A stretch of DNA of 64,000 bases from Lunularia cruciata. Its lineage: Eukaryota; Streptophyta; Marchantiopsida; Lunulariales; Lunulariaceae. Position numbers and translations under genes: made by a program. Positions 33,796 to 45,000 of this stretch are shown here, piece after piece. The stretch's first letter is position 1; each line of letters begins with the position of its first letter. The stretch covers positions 43,269 to 107,268 of the forward strand of contig OX419761.1 of the NCBI GenBank assembly GCA_948567375.1. The letters run 5' to 3'. Below the pieces are notes generated by a model. It was given only the letters and a program-made list of their open reading frames with translations. It searched no databases and was not told the origin of the DNA.

Positions 33796-35184
33796 TTTGG
33801 CATTTGACATAAGAGTAGTTCGTATCTAAGTCCTAAGCTACCAGGATCACCAAGAATAGGATCAAACTGCCTCTCCTAGCCAAAGCTACATGTGTATAGA
33901 TAATAGTGGCACAGTCACTATGACAACAGGTGAGGGTGGACCAGTTGGCTAGGGCATCAGTCTAGGAACAAGAGATCTAGGAGTCAAACCCTGTTGCGCA
34001 CAATCTAGCAAGAAAGGCAGATTTTGCCAACCAATGACCAACATCTACACTAAACTAGCTAGCCTCACGCCAGCAAGCTGGCTTGCTGGCTCTTTTGGCC
34101 CTTCTAGGCCTTCGTAGCCTCTCATAGCCCACAGCCCTATGCCTCGAAACGCCGAAATTCAGCCAAATGAGGCCTTTCTTGTTGCCACTTCGAACCTCCT
34201 CCAAAATTGGCAAAACTTCTCCAAATCTGCGAAACTCCTCCAAACTAGCAAAACTTCTCCAAATCTGGCCAAACAGTGAAACTCCTCCAATTCTGGCCCA
34301 AAATCTGACATAAATCTGACGTAAAATCTGACATAAACCCTAAAGATTGATGTCCGCCAAATCCCCCGCTAACTTTCCACTCGAGCCAAATTGACAAAAC
34401 GGGTTTTTCCAAATCACAATTTCATGAGAAGAGCTTTCCAACTCCACCTTCAATTTCACTTTCTGAACCCAACTCGTAGCAAATTGGTCCTGCCTTCACC
34501 TCCTGAGCTCAAAATCACAACACTGCTCAAAAATTGCTCCTTCTTTGCTCAAAATTTGGCCAGCGCTTCCGCACACCGTCCGCCTAACTGCCAAATTTGC
34601 ATCAACTACATGAGCTTCTGCACACTAGGGAAACACAGAACCTGAATCGAGCTACCACGATCCACCGAGCTTGGAGATACCACCAACACTCAACGTTCTT
34701 GCACCCGATTTCCCCCTGACTTCACTTCTCTGATGTAATCAGATTGCTTAACACTCTCAACTCAAATCAACTCAGATCAGTACTTGATCTGTCACTCTAT
34801 AAACTGCCAACAACTGGGCACTGATTACAGTCAAGCAACACCCACTCAAGCATAGAGAATCCAGGTGACGCTCGTCGGCCTCTGTCCACCATAGCCAGGA
34901 ACTCGAAGGCTCAACATCAGAGAAGTGAGCTCTCTGGAGCTCACTTCGAAACTATACCCCCTGGACTCAAGCTAGCCCTGAAACCCTTATGGTCCCGCTG
35001 ACAGCACACTCGATGGTGCAAACGGTGCAACGTGACGGTGGGCCACACCGTGAAGTCAGCACCCCGAACACGAAATCTAACCGTCGGAAAGTAGTCCCTG
35101 AGAAACTGCTAGAATAACTCTAACTACCATCACTGGAACTCTAGTGTCCGAGCATCTAGATGCGGAACTACAAATGGCGTGACA
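33796..35184 (-). repeat. M1 5' LTR-like region
   Basis: About 1.39 kb. On minus it starts TGTCACGCC with the shared block (35184-34736) carrying TATA-like TTTATAG (plus 34796-34802), GATCA...TGATC and the ACGGT cluster. It then continues for about 940 bp not found in the 3' LTR. That part contains a plus-strand tRNA-like A box (about 33943-33957) and B box (about 33980-33992), and an inverted repeat around GCCAGCAAGCTGGC (34070-34084). Confidence 0.8.
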
Positions 35185-36060
35185 AAAGGCACACTTCAAC
35201 TTCTTGCAGTAAAATTTCCATTGTCGTAGTTGTCTTAGGACATCTTGCACATGATTCATGTGTTCTGCCTCTATCTTACTATAAATTAAGATATCATCCA
35301 AGAACACCACCACAGACCAATCCAATATTCCATCCGACACTCAATGCATATGATCCATGAAGACAGCCATAGCATTAGTGAGTGTGAAAGGTAGAACTCT
35401 CCACTCAAAATGCCCATACCTTGTACAAAAGGTAGTATTTTGCACATCCTCTCTATCAATAGGAATTTGCCAAAAGCCAATGCAAAGATCCAACTTGGAA
35501 AAGTAGCATGATCCACTTAGTTGATCAAGCAAGTCATCGATCCGAGGCAAGGGATATGCATTCTTCACGGTTTGCTTATTAAGCCCATGGTAATCAATAC
35601 AAAAACAAAGTCCTCCATCCTTCTTTGGAACAAATAGTACCGGTGCTCCCCAAGGAGAGGTACTATGTTGTATGAAGTCCTTCTCCAACAACTCTGTAAG
35701 TGTTGTTCGCAAGTCCTCCAACTCCTTTGGTGAGAGCCAATAGATCTGTCTGCTCACTGAAGTACTCCCTGGCAATAACTTGATCTTGAAGGGCATACCT
35801 TGATCAAAGGGTAATCTCTTTGGCAGATCATCCAGAAACACGTCTGCAAACTCCTGAACTATCCCATCAACCATTGCTTGAGGCTCTTGACCCTCCTCCA
35901 ATTGCTCTTGTGCAATCAGCTTGATCCACACAGCAAATATAGACTTATCTTCCTCCAAAGCTTGCTCTATGGTTGCTTTACTAACCAACTTCCCTTTTAA
36001 GGACTCATCTCTCTTCCAAGCTTGCTCCATGGTTGCCTTCTTGGCAAACTTCCCATCTTG
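35185..36060 (-). pseudogene. G reverse transcriptase, N-terminal part
   Basis: Open from 36030 to 35341 (229 codons), then TGA and a further open piece to the M1 insertion at 35184. It carries the protease-RT linker, the RT entry region ([15 protein letters not shown]), [13 protein letters not shown], the thumb-side FWQIPI, and the catalytic FLDDILIYS (about 35280). It ends in KCAF; the next residues WQKEVTFLGH lie at 25259 and below. Reverse transcribes element RNA in the particle when intact. Confidence 0.85.
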
Positions 36061-37736
36061 GGACTCTACTCCCTACAAGGTTTGCTCTATGGCTACCTTC
36101 TTGAAAAACATCCCATCTTAGGACTGACCATTCTTAAGTGTCTTGCTCAGAGGTGCCAGACAACCTAATTGGAAATTCCTACCTTGGTCTTGTACTTGAA
36201 TTTGGTGTTGGGTCCAATCAAATTGAACCTTATGACATTCAAGCCAAGGTAGACCCAGAATGATATCATAGTGTAGAGGCGCCACTACAAACCTCATACA
36301 CTCCAAATACTCCTTCTCAATCTTGAAGGTAACAAGATGCAAGGTGTGGAATGCAGAACCCTTTCTACCATCCACCATCATCAAACTACTTCCAATCACT
36401 AGCTTGATAAAAATACCCAATCCTTTGCTACTTGCATAGACATGCAATTCTTTGAACTTCCAGAATCAACCAAAATCCTTCAACCCCAATAAGATATCTT
36501 ACCTTGCAAGTGAAGCAAACTTGCATAGGTCGAGCCTTCAATCCCATTGGAACTAATCAAGCTCCTAGTAGGCGGCTTGAACTCTCCTACATGGATTCTT
36601 TGTTTCCCTGATCATTTGGTTCCACAAACTCCATCTAGGCAACTTGTTGAGGTCATTTATTCTTAAGTGGACATTCAACAATGAGATGTCCAACTTGGTG
36701 ACACTAAAAACAACCTCCATTTTGTCGCAATCTTTCTCTATCTGTTGCACCAAGTGGCCTCTGCTGGATAGCATCAATCTTCATTGGTGTTGGTTCTTCC
36801 ACCCGTGCATATTGTACTGGTAAGCTTGGTGTAAGTCGAGGTCAAGACCAAGTTGTTGCAACCAAGGAATCAAAGCGCTCAGCCAATTGCATGGCTTATT
36901 CTACATTTTATGGTCACCTCCAATTTGGTTCATGACTTCCATCCCCGCACAAATCAATCCAGAACTTCTCCTTCTTGTATATCTAGAATTTGCATGATGA
37001 TGTTTTGAAATTGTGTGATGTACCCTCTTACTGAGCCAATCTACTTCAACTCCGCCAATTTATCTTGTGCGGCTTGGGTGGCATTTACAATTTGAAATTG
37101 ACTAAGTATTGCATCCTTGAATTCTGCCCATGTCAAGATTGGTGCAACAATCTATCATTCAGCTCGCTCCACTCATAATTGCCACCAAAGTTTTGCTACA
37201 CCATTAAATTGGCTGGAAGCCAAGAGTATCTATTTTTGTTCATCTTGAAGATTGGGGGCTTTGAAGTAATGTTTGCAATCAAACACAAAATTCTCCATTG
37301 TGCCCAAAAGTTTCTTGCCTTCAAACACCTTGGGTTTTGGAAATCAAATACAATCTTCTCTATCTCAGACTGGCGCTCTCTCTATATTTTTTTTTTGGTG
37401 TTGGTCTTGTTCATCCAACAATCAAGTAAGGTGCTTGATTTGTTGCTGCATCGCAAGGATAACATCCGGTATTGCCACCATAGCTACTACTCTATCCTAT
37501 TACTCCCAATTTATCTAATTGATTTACACATAGATATAGCATGTCCACCTTTCTCCATAAGTGACAACCGGAAGTATCAAGGTTCCTTAGACACGATGAT
37601 TATATGTAGAAAATCCTGCCCAAAGCGTGAGGTGATTAATTATATGAAGCGGTGCTTGGGTAATATTTGGACATGAAAATCCCAATGGTTTGGCGGAACT
37701 GGATTTGGTGGTCCATAAATTCCATCTGTCCCATTC
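36061..37736 (-). pseudogene. G gag and protease remnant
   Basis: Minus strand. The protease region (36118-36470) has LDSGSSK-like and ILGLPWLE motifs (about 36205-36225). A CCHC zinc knuckle lies near 36670-36715 with a TAG just after its first Cys. The capsid region runs upstream to about 37300 in broken frames. 37300-37736 is leader without a clear frame. Confidence 0.7.
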
Positions 37737-37738
37737 CT

Positions 37739-37750
37739 GCTCTGATACCA
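37739..37750 (-). promoter_or_regulatory. Primer-binding site of G
   Basis: Minus TGGTATCAGAGC, one base from the LTR end. It is a perfect match to the standard plant initiator-Met tRNA primer site. Confidence 0.95.
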
Positions 37751-37751
37751 A

Positions 37752-38127
37752 TGTAAAAGACCAAGACCAAGGAGAGAAATAAGAGCATTGAAACTCACAT
37801 TGGGACACTTGAATGAGGGAAAACTCCAAATGCCTAGCATGAGCTTTGGCTTTGGTATTTATAGGTAGCATACAAGGCCCTTGAGAAACTTCTCAAGAAG
37901 CTTCCTTCTAGAAGCCGCCTACTTGGCATGTAAGCTAAGCTAGTTAGAAGCTTCTAGAAGCTTCTTTCTAGAAGCTACTTACTTGAGGTGCTAAGCTAGC
38001 TAGCCAAGAAGCTTCCCAAGAAGCTTCCTAGATACTTCTGGAATATTCTAGGCTAATTTGTCTTATGGCTAATTATGGCTACTTTGTAAGCCTGACTAAC
38101 TTCACCGCTAAACTCCATATTGTTACA
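37752..38127 (-). repeat. G 5' LTR
   Basis: 376 bp, TGTAAAAGACC...ATTGTTACA on plus, matching 22637-23025. Confidence 0.9.
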
Positions 38128-38277
38128 ATCCGTAACATCTCTCAAAACACACCAGAACAAGGATCCTAGAGACCCAAACCTCTACCAGCTTGTGTATGTC
38201 CCTAACATGGCCATCCAAAAATCACCAAGTGAATAGGCCTATGTCTTTCCAGATCATGCACCCCCAGTAAGGAAATA
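38128..38277 (-). pseudogene. M2 remnant: DNMT motif IV segment
   Basis: 150 bp between G and CC5, collinear with M1 30120-30273. It contains the methyltransferase GWPC motif followed by TAG for Gln (about 38199), and TAG at 38166-38168 in the same place as TAG 30163-30165 of M1. Confidence 0.8.
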
Positions 38278-38662
38278 TGTGGTGCCCACAAATTTTGTTT
38301 TTCTCAAAGTAAAGAAGAAGAAGTGTATAGAGAAGTCGGATTGTGCCTGTATGGCCGAAGAAGGCGAAGAAAAAAGTCTTCGGGATGAAACCCAAAGTAA
38401 AGTGACTTCGGGTCATAAGGCAAAGTACTCGGAAATGCCCTGTCAGCATACAATACAAAGTAAACTGTCTTCGGATTGGGGGGAGCTCAACCCAAGGCAA
38501 AGACAGTCAAACAACCTTTTGTCGGGGCAAGAAATTCAAGAAGGGGCCGTTTCAAAACTGGCGGCTCATACGCGCGAAGGTTGATTGATAGTGACAGGTG
38601 CATGCCGGAGGTGTGATTTCTTGGTAGAAACTTGAAGTAATGGAAGACAAAGAAGTGCAACT

Positions 38663-38670
38663 CTATAAAA
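38663..38670 (+). promoter_or_regulatory. TATA-like box before the CC5 gene
   Basis: CTATAAAA is 20 bp upstream of the ATG at 38691; the same box and distance occur in CC4 (about 47932-47939). If it is a core promoter, transcription would begin at or just past that ATG, so the next in-frame ATG (about 38829) could be the real start. Confidence 0.45.
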
Positions 38671-38690
38671 ATCAAAACTGCAACGACAAA

Positions 38691-41264
38691 ATGTCGAGCA
38701 ATTTTCCTTTGCCATTGAGGAGTCGTCTTGCAGGTGATCGGGGAAAGGGAAATAGAGTTGGACTCGTGTTAGTGCGCAAGGGAGAAGTCGCAAGAGAGAA
38801 ATCGAGAGACAATGAGAAAGCCAAAGAGATGGGAAGAGGGAAGAAGAACTCCAAATTTGCAGTGAGAAATCATGTAATTCGGAGATTAGATGTAGTAGCA
38901 AGGATCAAAGTCTTGAGCCGACTTCGGATCACCTTTCTGGCATGGAACTGGAACGTAAGTTTTCTAGGATTCATGACAGAAATCATCGAGAGTAAGTGTC
39001 TTGATGGTCCCGAGGAAGAAGGGAAGAGAGGAAATCCGGCTTGCTGGACAGAGTCGGATTGGAGACTTGTACTCGGGAAGGAGGCGGGCTCAGAGCAGGG
39101 AGCCACGTTCTTGGGGAAGGGAGAGATAGCCCAAGAAACGCAGGAGGTGAGAGATGCCTTCTCGTCAAACAGAACGAAGAATGGGTACAAGGTAGAAAGT
39201 TACAAAGACCCTGTCAAGAGAGGAATTGTGATTGCTTTGATGGCAATCCTAAAGCCGGAGAGAACAACATATGTGATGAAACACCAAGCGGTGTTCTTTC
39301 ACAAATTGTTTGCAGGAGAACCAATTAATTGGGCGAGGTGTTTTCATGGGAGAACGAGGTAGATGGTGTGGAATTTGTGGGATAAGTCACCTCCACATTA
39401 CATTGTGTCGTTTGCGGCGCATTTCTACCTCGGGCTCAATTTGCTGACCTTGGCAGAGCGAAATCGGATGGTGTTGCACTTCCATCCGGATGTGCAAAAG
39501 GAAGTCGATATCGAGGAGCAGCAATACATTCTCCAAATCCGGAGCATGGACGACTACTACGCAAAGACAGGGAAAAACATGGAGGTCGTAGTAAGTACCC
39601 CGACGAAGAAGAGAACTTGGCAAGCAGAAGCCGAAGAAAACAAGAAACCTTGGAAGATGCAGAAAAATAACCCAAGGCGAGGAATGGTGGTGATTGAGTC
39701 AGAAGATGAAGACTCAGAAGGCGAGGCCGAGCTCAAGACGGAGGACTTGGAACATGAGGAGGAACCTGAACTGACACTACAAAGTGGAGATACGAGCAGT
39801 GACAGTGAAGATGGTGGAGAAATGACCTCGGCGCCAGCGGCTGAAGAATACGAAAAAGAAGTGCAAGCCGAAGTAGAAGCCAAAGACAATGCGGCGCTGG
39901 AAGACAAAGTACCGGTGCCCGAGGAGAAGAAGATCGCAATACAGCAAGGAGTTCGCTCGAGAGGTAAGGTGAAGTGTGAGGCGGGGCTGAGTAGAGTGAA
40001 GGAAGAGGTCAAAGGAAGCTCAGGCAGTGAGGCATCAATCCCGATACAAAGACTTCAGAGAAGAAGGCGTGTATCAGGAGAACACGAGGAGAAGAGAGAG
40101 ACCACTCCGTAGGAGGAAGAAGTTGCCAGTGATGGAGTGGAGTACCTACGAGAGGTAGTGTGCCCGCTGTTGGTGAAGTTGGAGCAAAAGAAGAAGGAGA
40201 TGCAGTCGACTTGTCCAAAGGTAAAGACTGTATTGCAGGTAGTAGCAAGATTAGAAGAGGAGAACTCGGAGTTGAAGAGGAGTATAACCCGAGGTGAGGA
40301 GGAGAGAGAAGTACTGCGAGCAAAAGTAGTAGAGAGAAGTCAGGTAATCAAAGACCTGAAGAGAGAAGTGAGCTATCAAGAGGATCTTGCAAGGAAGAGT
40401 GACATCGCAAGGGAGAGACAGGTAGCAGAGCACAAAATCTTGAAGCAGCAGTTTGTTGATTCAAGAGTAGAGCTTATCCATGCTATGGCGAGGGTAGCAT
40501 CAAAGGATCAAGAGCTCGATCAAGTGATGGAGAGTATGGAGGAGAAGAAGCAACTCTGGCAAAGAGAGTTGGCTGCGCGATCTAGAGAAGAAGAGAGATT
40601 ACGAGAGTTACTTTGTAATCAGGAAGAGAAAGTTGTACAAAAGGAGAAAGAGAAGGAAGCCGTGAAAGCCGAGTTCGAAGAAGAGCTAGCGATGTACCAA
40701 GAGGAATGGTTTGCAGATTGTGAACAAGAATGGAAGACAAGATTGGAGCCATTGAAGGAGATAGTCCTCAAGGTGAACGCAATGTTAAGTACAGAAGCCA
40801 ACGTTCAAATTGAAGAAGCGCGACTGCACGAGTTGAAGTTGTTGGTGCAGGAGACGAGGCGAAGACAAGCAAAGGACACGGAGATGAATGCCTTGTTAAT
40901 AAAATTAAGAACTCGTGTAGATAGGAAGGTTTTGGAGGTAGAGGATAACATTTCAATTAGATTAGACTTAGTGAAAGTAGAGCTAGAAAAGCTTTGGAAA
41001 GCTGTTAAAGCAAAACCCGAAGTAGATAATATAGGAGTCCAAATGTCTTCAGAGTTACCATCAGAGACCTTAGAGAAAAGTGGGTTGGGAGATAAGGAGT
41101 TAGATAGATTACCCACTAGTGAAATTTTAGATCAGGAAAGAGAATTGCTGGATCTGGTAGAAGAAGTAGAAGATCTGAAACCCGAGGACAAAGTAGTAGA
41201 AAGTAAGATTACTTTGGGTTTGGGTTTGAAAGCCAAAGAAGAAGTAGACATCGGATCGGAGTAA
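38691..41264 (+). CDS. CC5 coiled-coil protein, about 857 codons
   Basis: One frame with two TAG stops: 39360-39362 (CC4 has CAG) and about 40110-40112 (CC1 has CAG). Residues 1-60 are basic. Residues about 60-290 form a globular domain with FLAWNWN, WTESDWRLVLG, GYKVESYKDP, TTYVMKHQAVFFHKLFAG and PPHYIV motifs. Its layout recalls the 'putative plant transposon protein' domain of uncharacterised plant ORFs, but I cannot confirm this. Residues about 300-470 are acidic (EDEDSEGE). Residues about 480-770 are a long coiled coil with regular heptads. The tail ends in DIGSE. Possible roles such as oligomer or particle formation are guesses. Confidence 0.75.
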
Positions 41265-41379
41265 TAACCAATTTGAGATTTGAAGAGGCAAATATGAAGA
41301 AGTGCATTGTCATTTTGGATCTGCAGGTTAGAACAGTTGTTGTAGAACGGTATAGTTGTTAGAATTCTTGATTGATTCA

Positions 41380-42058
41380 CTATTTAAGAGTGGCATTTGC
41401 AGGAAATTGTTGTTCAATGCTCATAATTTCTAAGAATAGATAAAGCAAAGTGTTGTGAAGCAGTGCTCGTCGCTTGAGCTTGATTCCGAGTATCAACTTT
41501 GTGTCTATGTTTGTGAGTGTGTGAAAAAATTTGAAGTGCAAGTTAGAGTGTTTGTTGGATGTTGGATTCCACAGCCTTGATCTTCATTCTGTGTGTTTGA
41601 TCCTAAGTGAAATGCAATCTAAGCAATGCCTTGACAGATCTAAGAGGAATTGTAGTGTTGGTAGTATTCTGTATTTGTGAGTGTAGTGCAAAGTTGATGT
41701 GAAGCAATTTTGATCGAGGAAGTTGTACCTTTAGTGGAGGGGTGGAACACAATTCTGAGGCAAAGTCATTTTGCAGTGAAGTGCCATTTTTGGGAGAGCC
41801 TGAATCATCACAATCAAGATTGTTTGGAAAGAATTGAAGGATTTGTGATTAAGGAGTGTTAATGTGTGACAAGACTGCGAGTCAGTGCTTGTTACTCTCT
41901 TCTAGGTGTGGTTTCTACCTGAGAGATTAAAGACGCAACCAAGAAGAACTACATGTTACTATTTGACTTCGTATTTGGACATTTCTGACGCGTATCTCAG
42001 CGGGAACAAACTTTACTTACCTGATTACCACAAAAGTGATATTTGCCGGGTTGTCACA
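41380..42058 (+). promoter_or_regulatory. LTR-like promoter and leader at the right end of CC5
   Basis: TATTTAAG followed by about 670 bp ending in ...TTGTCACA. The block is present in CC1-CC6 and is the best conserved non-coding part. The TATA-like box lies 3' of the gene and points outward, as in a U3-R-U5 arrangement where the gene would sit inside U3. Confidence 0.45.
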
Positions 42059-45000
42059 AAATATCTGCTGGTAGGGCCTTCTGATAACCTCTGACTACTG
42101 ACATCGGTAATAACTCCGGATATCAAGAGGCTAAGTGTGCCTCATGATGTCAAGAGACTCACCTAGCAGTCTCATCTCTCTCTACATACAAGTACCTTTG
42201 TACTTGTATACCCGCCTATAATACCACAGCTAGTCCGGTGTTAATCCCACCAAACAACTCCAATAGACATATCTCCTCTATTGGATACTGCCAAGCAATG
42301 AGTGTGGTATCTAGAGGTGTCGAAGTAATCAACTCTTGAGGCTCATCCTCACACTCATCTCCTGATGGTATGAAGGCTCCACTCCAAGCCTATTGCACCA
42401 ATTGATTTGCATGTTGCTGCAATGCCTCCTCCAAACTCCACAATGGAACATCCAAGGTAGATGGAACAATCCCACTTGTACTCCAAATCTGAGTGATCTC
42501 CTTTGGTACAAGAGAATCCTCTACATGGGCGTTCCCCTCCAACAAGTCACCAGGCCAAGTAACTGCACCATTGAAAGCTAAAACTGATGTTGCCATAGTC
42601 CCGGACTGTAGTGAGCCAAGATTGCCACTACTAAAGCGTACTAGTATGCGACATACCCGTCCCTCACCAGACTGCAAACCTGGTCTATAGGAGGCTGTCA
42701 CCTCCCAATAGTCAATACTAAAACCCATGAGGTATAACACTACTCCCCCAACTAGCACATCATATGACTCAGCTATTGTCGCAATAACCTGAGCTCTCAC
42801 CACCAAGCTATCAATCATATGACCAGGCTGAACCTGGACAACAAGCTCCCACGTGTGATGTATTGTGTCAAACTAACACCTAGAGATATTTGGATCTGAA
42901 ATGGATACCTCTCTACATTTGTCTTTTGTAACTCTAGACCGACAACTGCAACCTTCTCCAACATAAGAGGCTGCGCACTAGAGTCTAACAAGACTCTTTG
43001 TGTTGTAGACCTTCCCTAAAGGTCCCACCAAACAGAAAATCCCCCTTTGGTTATCCAATAGGACAACACTAGGTGTGAACCGTGCTCTCTTAAAGGCCGG
43101 TCTAGCTTGCAACTCCTCCAGTCTAGCCGCTATTGCCTACCATAAACCATTGGTTGTTGAATGGATCCCATGCTCCTCAACCAAGTCAGTCCACTACCAG
43201 CCACCTCTGCTCTAGTAGAAGGAACCGCATCATCCCTACTCTCACACAGCATGGCAGCCAACTGGAACACTGGGGTTGGGTCAACTCCCAATGTAAACAT
43301 ATCACTGGCCAAAAATAAAGGATGCAACATAATCAGCTAAGCCACTCCCAACATCATGCTAGACTCAATCTGTGTAGTTGTAGGTGGCTGACTAGCAAGT
43401 AGTCCATCATGCACTCCATCACCACCTACCACACTTGCACTGGGATGTCTAGGAACCATGGATGTCATCTGCAATGCCTTAGATAGTGTGAAAGATTGGG
43501 GAAGTTTGACCTGTCTCCCAACCTCTCCTCTTTGTAGGTCCAACTCCAGTGATGCTCCTCTAGGCTTTGGAGCACGTATTGTACTCCTAGTCACTACTAC
43601 AGATGCATCCACCTGTGCTACTCCGCACATGAAGTTTAAAGCATCTCTATCACCAGCATATGAGGTGGAAGCCTCAGCACCCAAATCTGATCTCCTTTGA
43701 GCAATAGCCATACTAGCCAATCTCTGCTCCAATTGCTCAATCTGAGTAGCCATAGTTGTATCTGAAGTAAGGGCAGGTACTGCACCCCTACTTGGTGTAG
43801 ATCCTCTACCACCACCTTGTCTTCCATGAACAAGAGCTCCTCTACTACCTTCCATAGCAGCCCTACCACTCCGTAATTCTAGGTGTAGGTCAAAACACCA
43901 ATCACAAGTGTGAACAAATCTATGGTAATGCTCACATTGCCTTTGTGTTGGCTATGATGCACCCAAGGTATCAGGTCCACTGCCCTAAGTACACTCTCTC
44001 CAATGGTGAGGTCCACCACAAGTCCAACAAGCAACACCACCACTCATTGGCTGCTGCTGACCCAAAAATGAAGGTAAGTGTCTAACTCCACTAGGCCCTC
44101 CACTTGCTCCATAGGATCTAGGCTATCCACCCTGTCCTCAAAAGCCAACTGGGCATGGTGCACTTTGTTGTACTCTAGAAGAAGTCACAGCCATGGATAA
44201 GGTCTCCTTACCAAATCCAGATATCACCACTCTCCTCCACCATGTTGACCTCAATACACTCAGCCAAATCAAAGACCACTACCAAAGTAGGCAAAGTAGC
44301 CTGTAACAACATAGCATCATGAACTCTACATCACAACTCCCTGTCCAGTATCCCATCCCAAAACTGGACTGCCTAAGCCTCAATAACTCCCTGAATGAAA
44401 CTGATCAACCGCCTCATGTGAGTGTATGCCTTGCGTAAGCTCTCTCCAGCCTTCCGTTGGAACTCTTGCAAGCACCTCAACTTATCAGTCTGCACTCCTT
44501 GGTAGTTTTGCCTCAAACACTGGAAGAACTCCACCATGGGGTTAAACCTTGGTACCACACCACCTCCTGTAGTCATACCTCCACTCATAGTAGCATTATC
44601 TCTGGCTAGTGCACCTCCACAAGCTCCACTAACACTACTCAAGCTAGAACCTGTAGGTACAGCCAATCTACTCCTGGCCACCAAACTTGAAGTGATAGAG
44701 ACATAGTTTGGAGACCAATATTAACTCCATAACTCAATCTCCTCCAAATCCTCAATCTCCTCCTCTCCTAAACTCATGGTAGTCATCCATCGACAGACCC
44801 TCTAGATGCTAAAAGAACCCTTTCCATGCCATGAAGAGTGTAAACAAAGTCGGGTTCCGCATCCGCTACAGATCACACCAACTATTGAACTCCTGGATGA
44901 AGTCATCCAACTCAATGGTATCCACTGTACCAAAGTAATGCTTAGGGCCTTTGGAGGCCCCATAAATCTTGTCCATGTCCCACTACAACGGTGCAGACAC

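Larger units (their letters stand above)
25260..35184 (-). mobile_element. Family M copy M1, complete and youngest
   Basis: A 9.9-kb minus-strand Ty3/gypsy retrotransposon, bounded on plus by TGTCGTGCG at left and GGCGTGACA at right and flanked by AAAAG. Transcription-order layout: 5' LTR-like region (35184-33796), PBS (33795-33784), gag, protease, DNMT3-like methyltransferase, UAG, RT, RNase H, integrase, PHD finger, PPT-like site, A repeat, 3' LTR (25814-25260). From gag to the end of the integrase zinc region everything is in one frame, interrupted by stops; a 1-nt shift near 27100 precedes the integrase core. The two end LTRs match over only about 445 bp. Confidence 0.9.
22637..38127 (-). 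mobile_element. Element G, chromodomain Ty3/gypsy, split by M1
   Basis: Minus-strand LTR retrotransposon with matched short LTRs (22637-23025 and 37752-38127), TG...CA ends, PPT-like purines at 23026-23037, and PBS at 37739-37750. Flanks ATCTG and ATCCG are a 5-bp duplication with one transition. Its RT gene is interrupted at 25260-35184 by M1; removing M1 joins KCAF to WQKEVTFLGH, the classic gypsy RT motif. Domains in order: gag, protease, RT, RNase H, integrase, chromodomain. Many stops; not functional. Confidence 0.9.
38278..42058 (+). mobile_element. CC5, long-form CC element, best preserved
   Basis: A 3,781-bp unit, TGTGGTGCCC...GGGTTGTCACA, with perfect duplication AAATA (38273-38277 and 42059-42063). 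It lies inside the M2 methyltransferase, whose sequence is restored if CC5 is removed. First 400 bp: no gene, ending in a TATA-like CTATAAAA (38663-38670). Gene 38691-41264. Last about 790 bp: a second TATA-like TATTTAAG (about 41380-41388) followed by a transcribed-LTR-like region. No direct repeats between the two ends. Confidence 0.9.
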
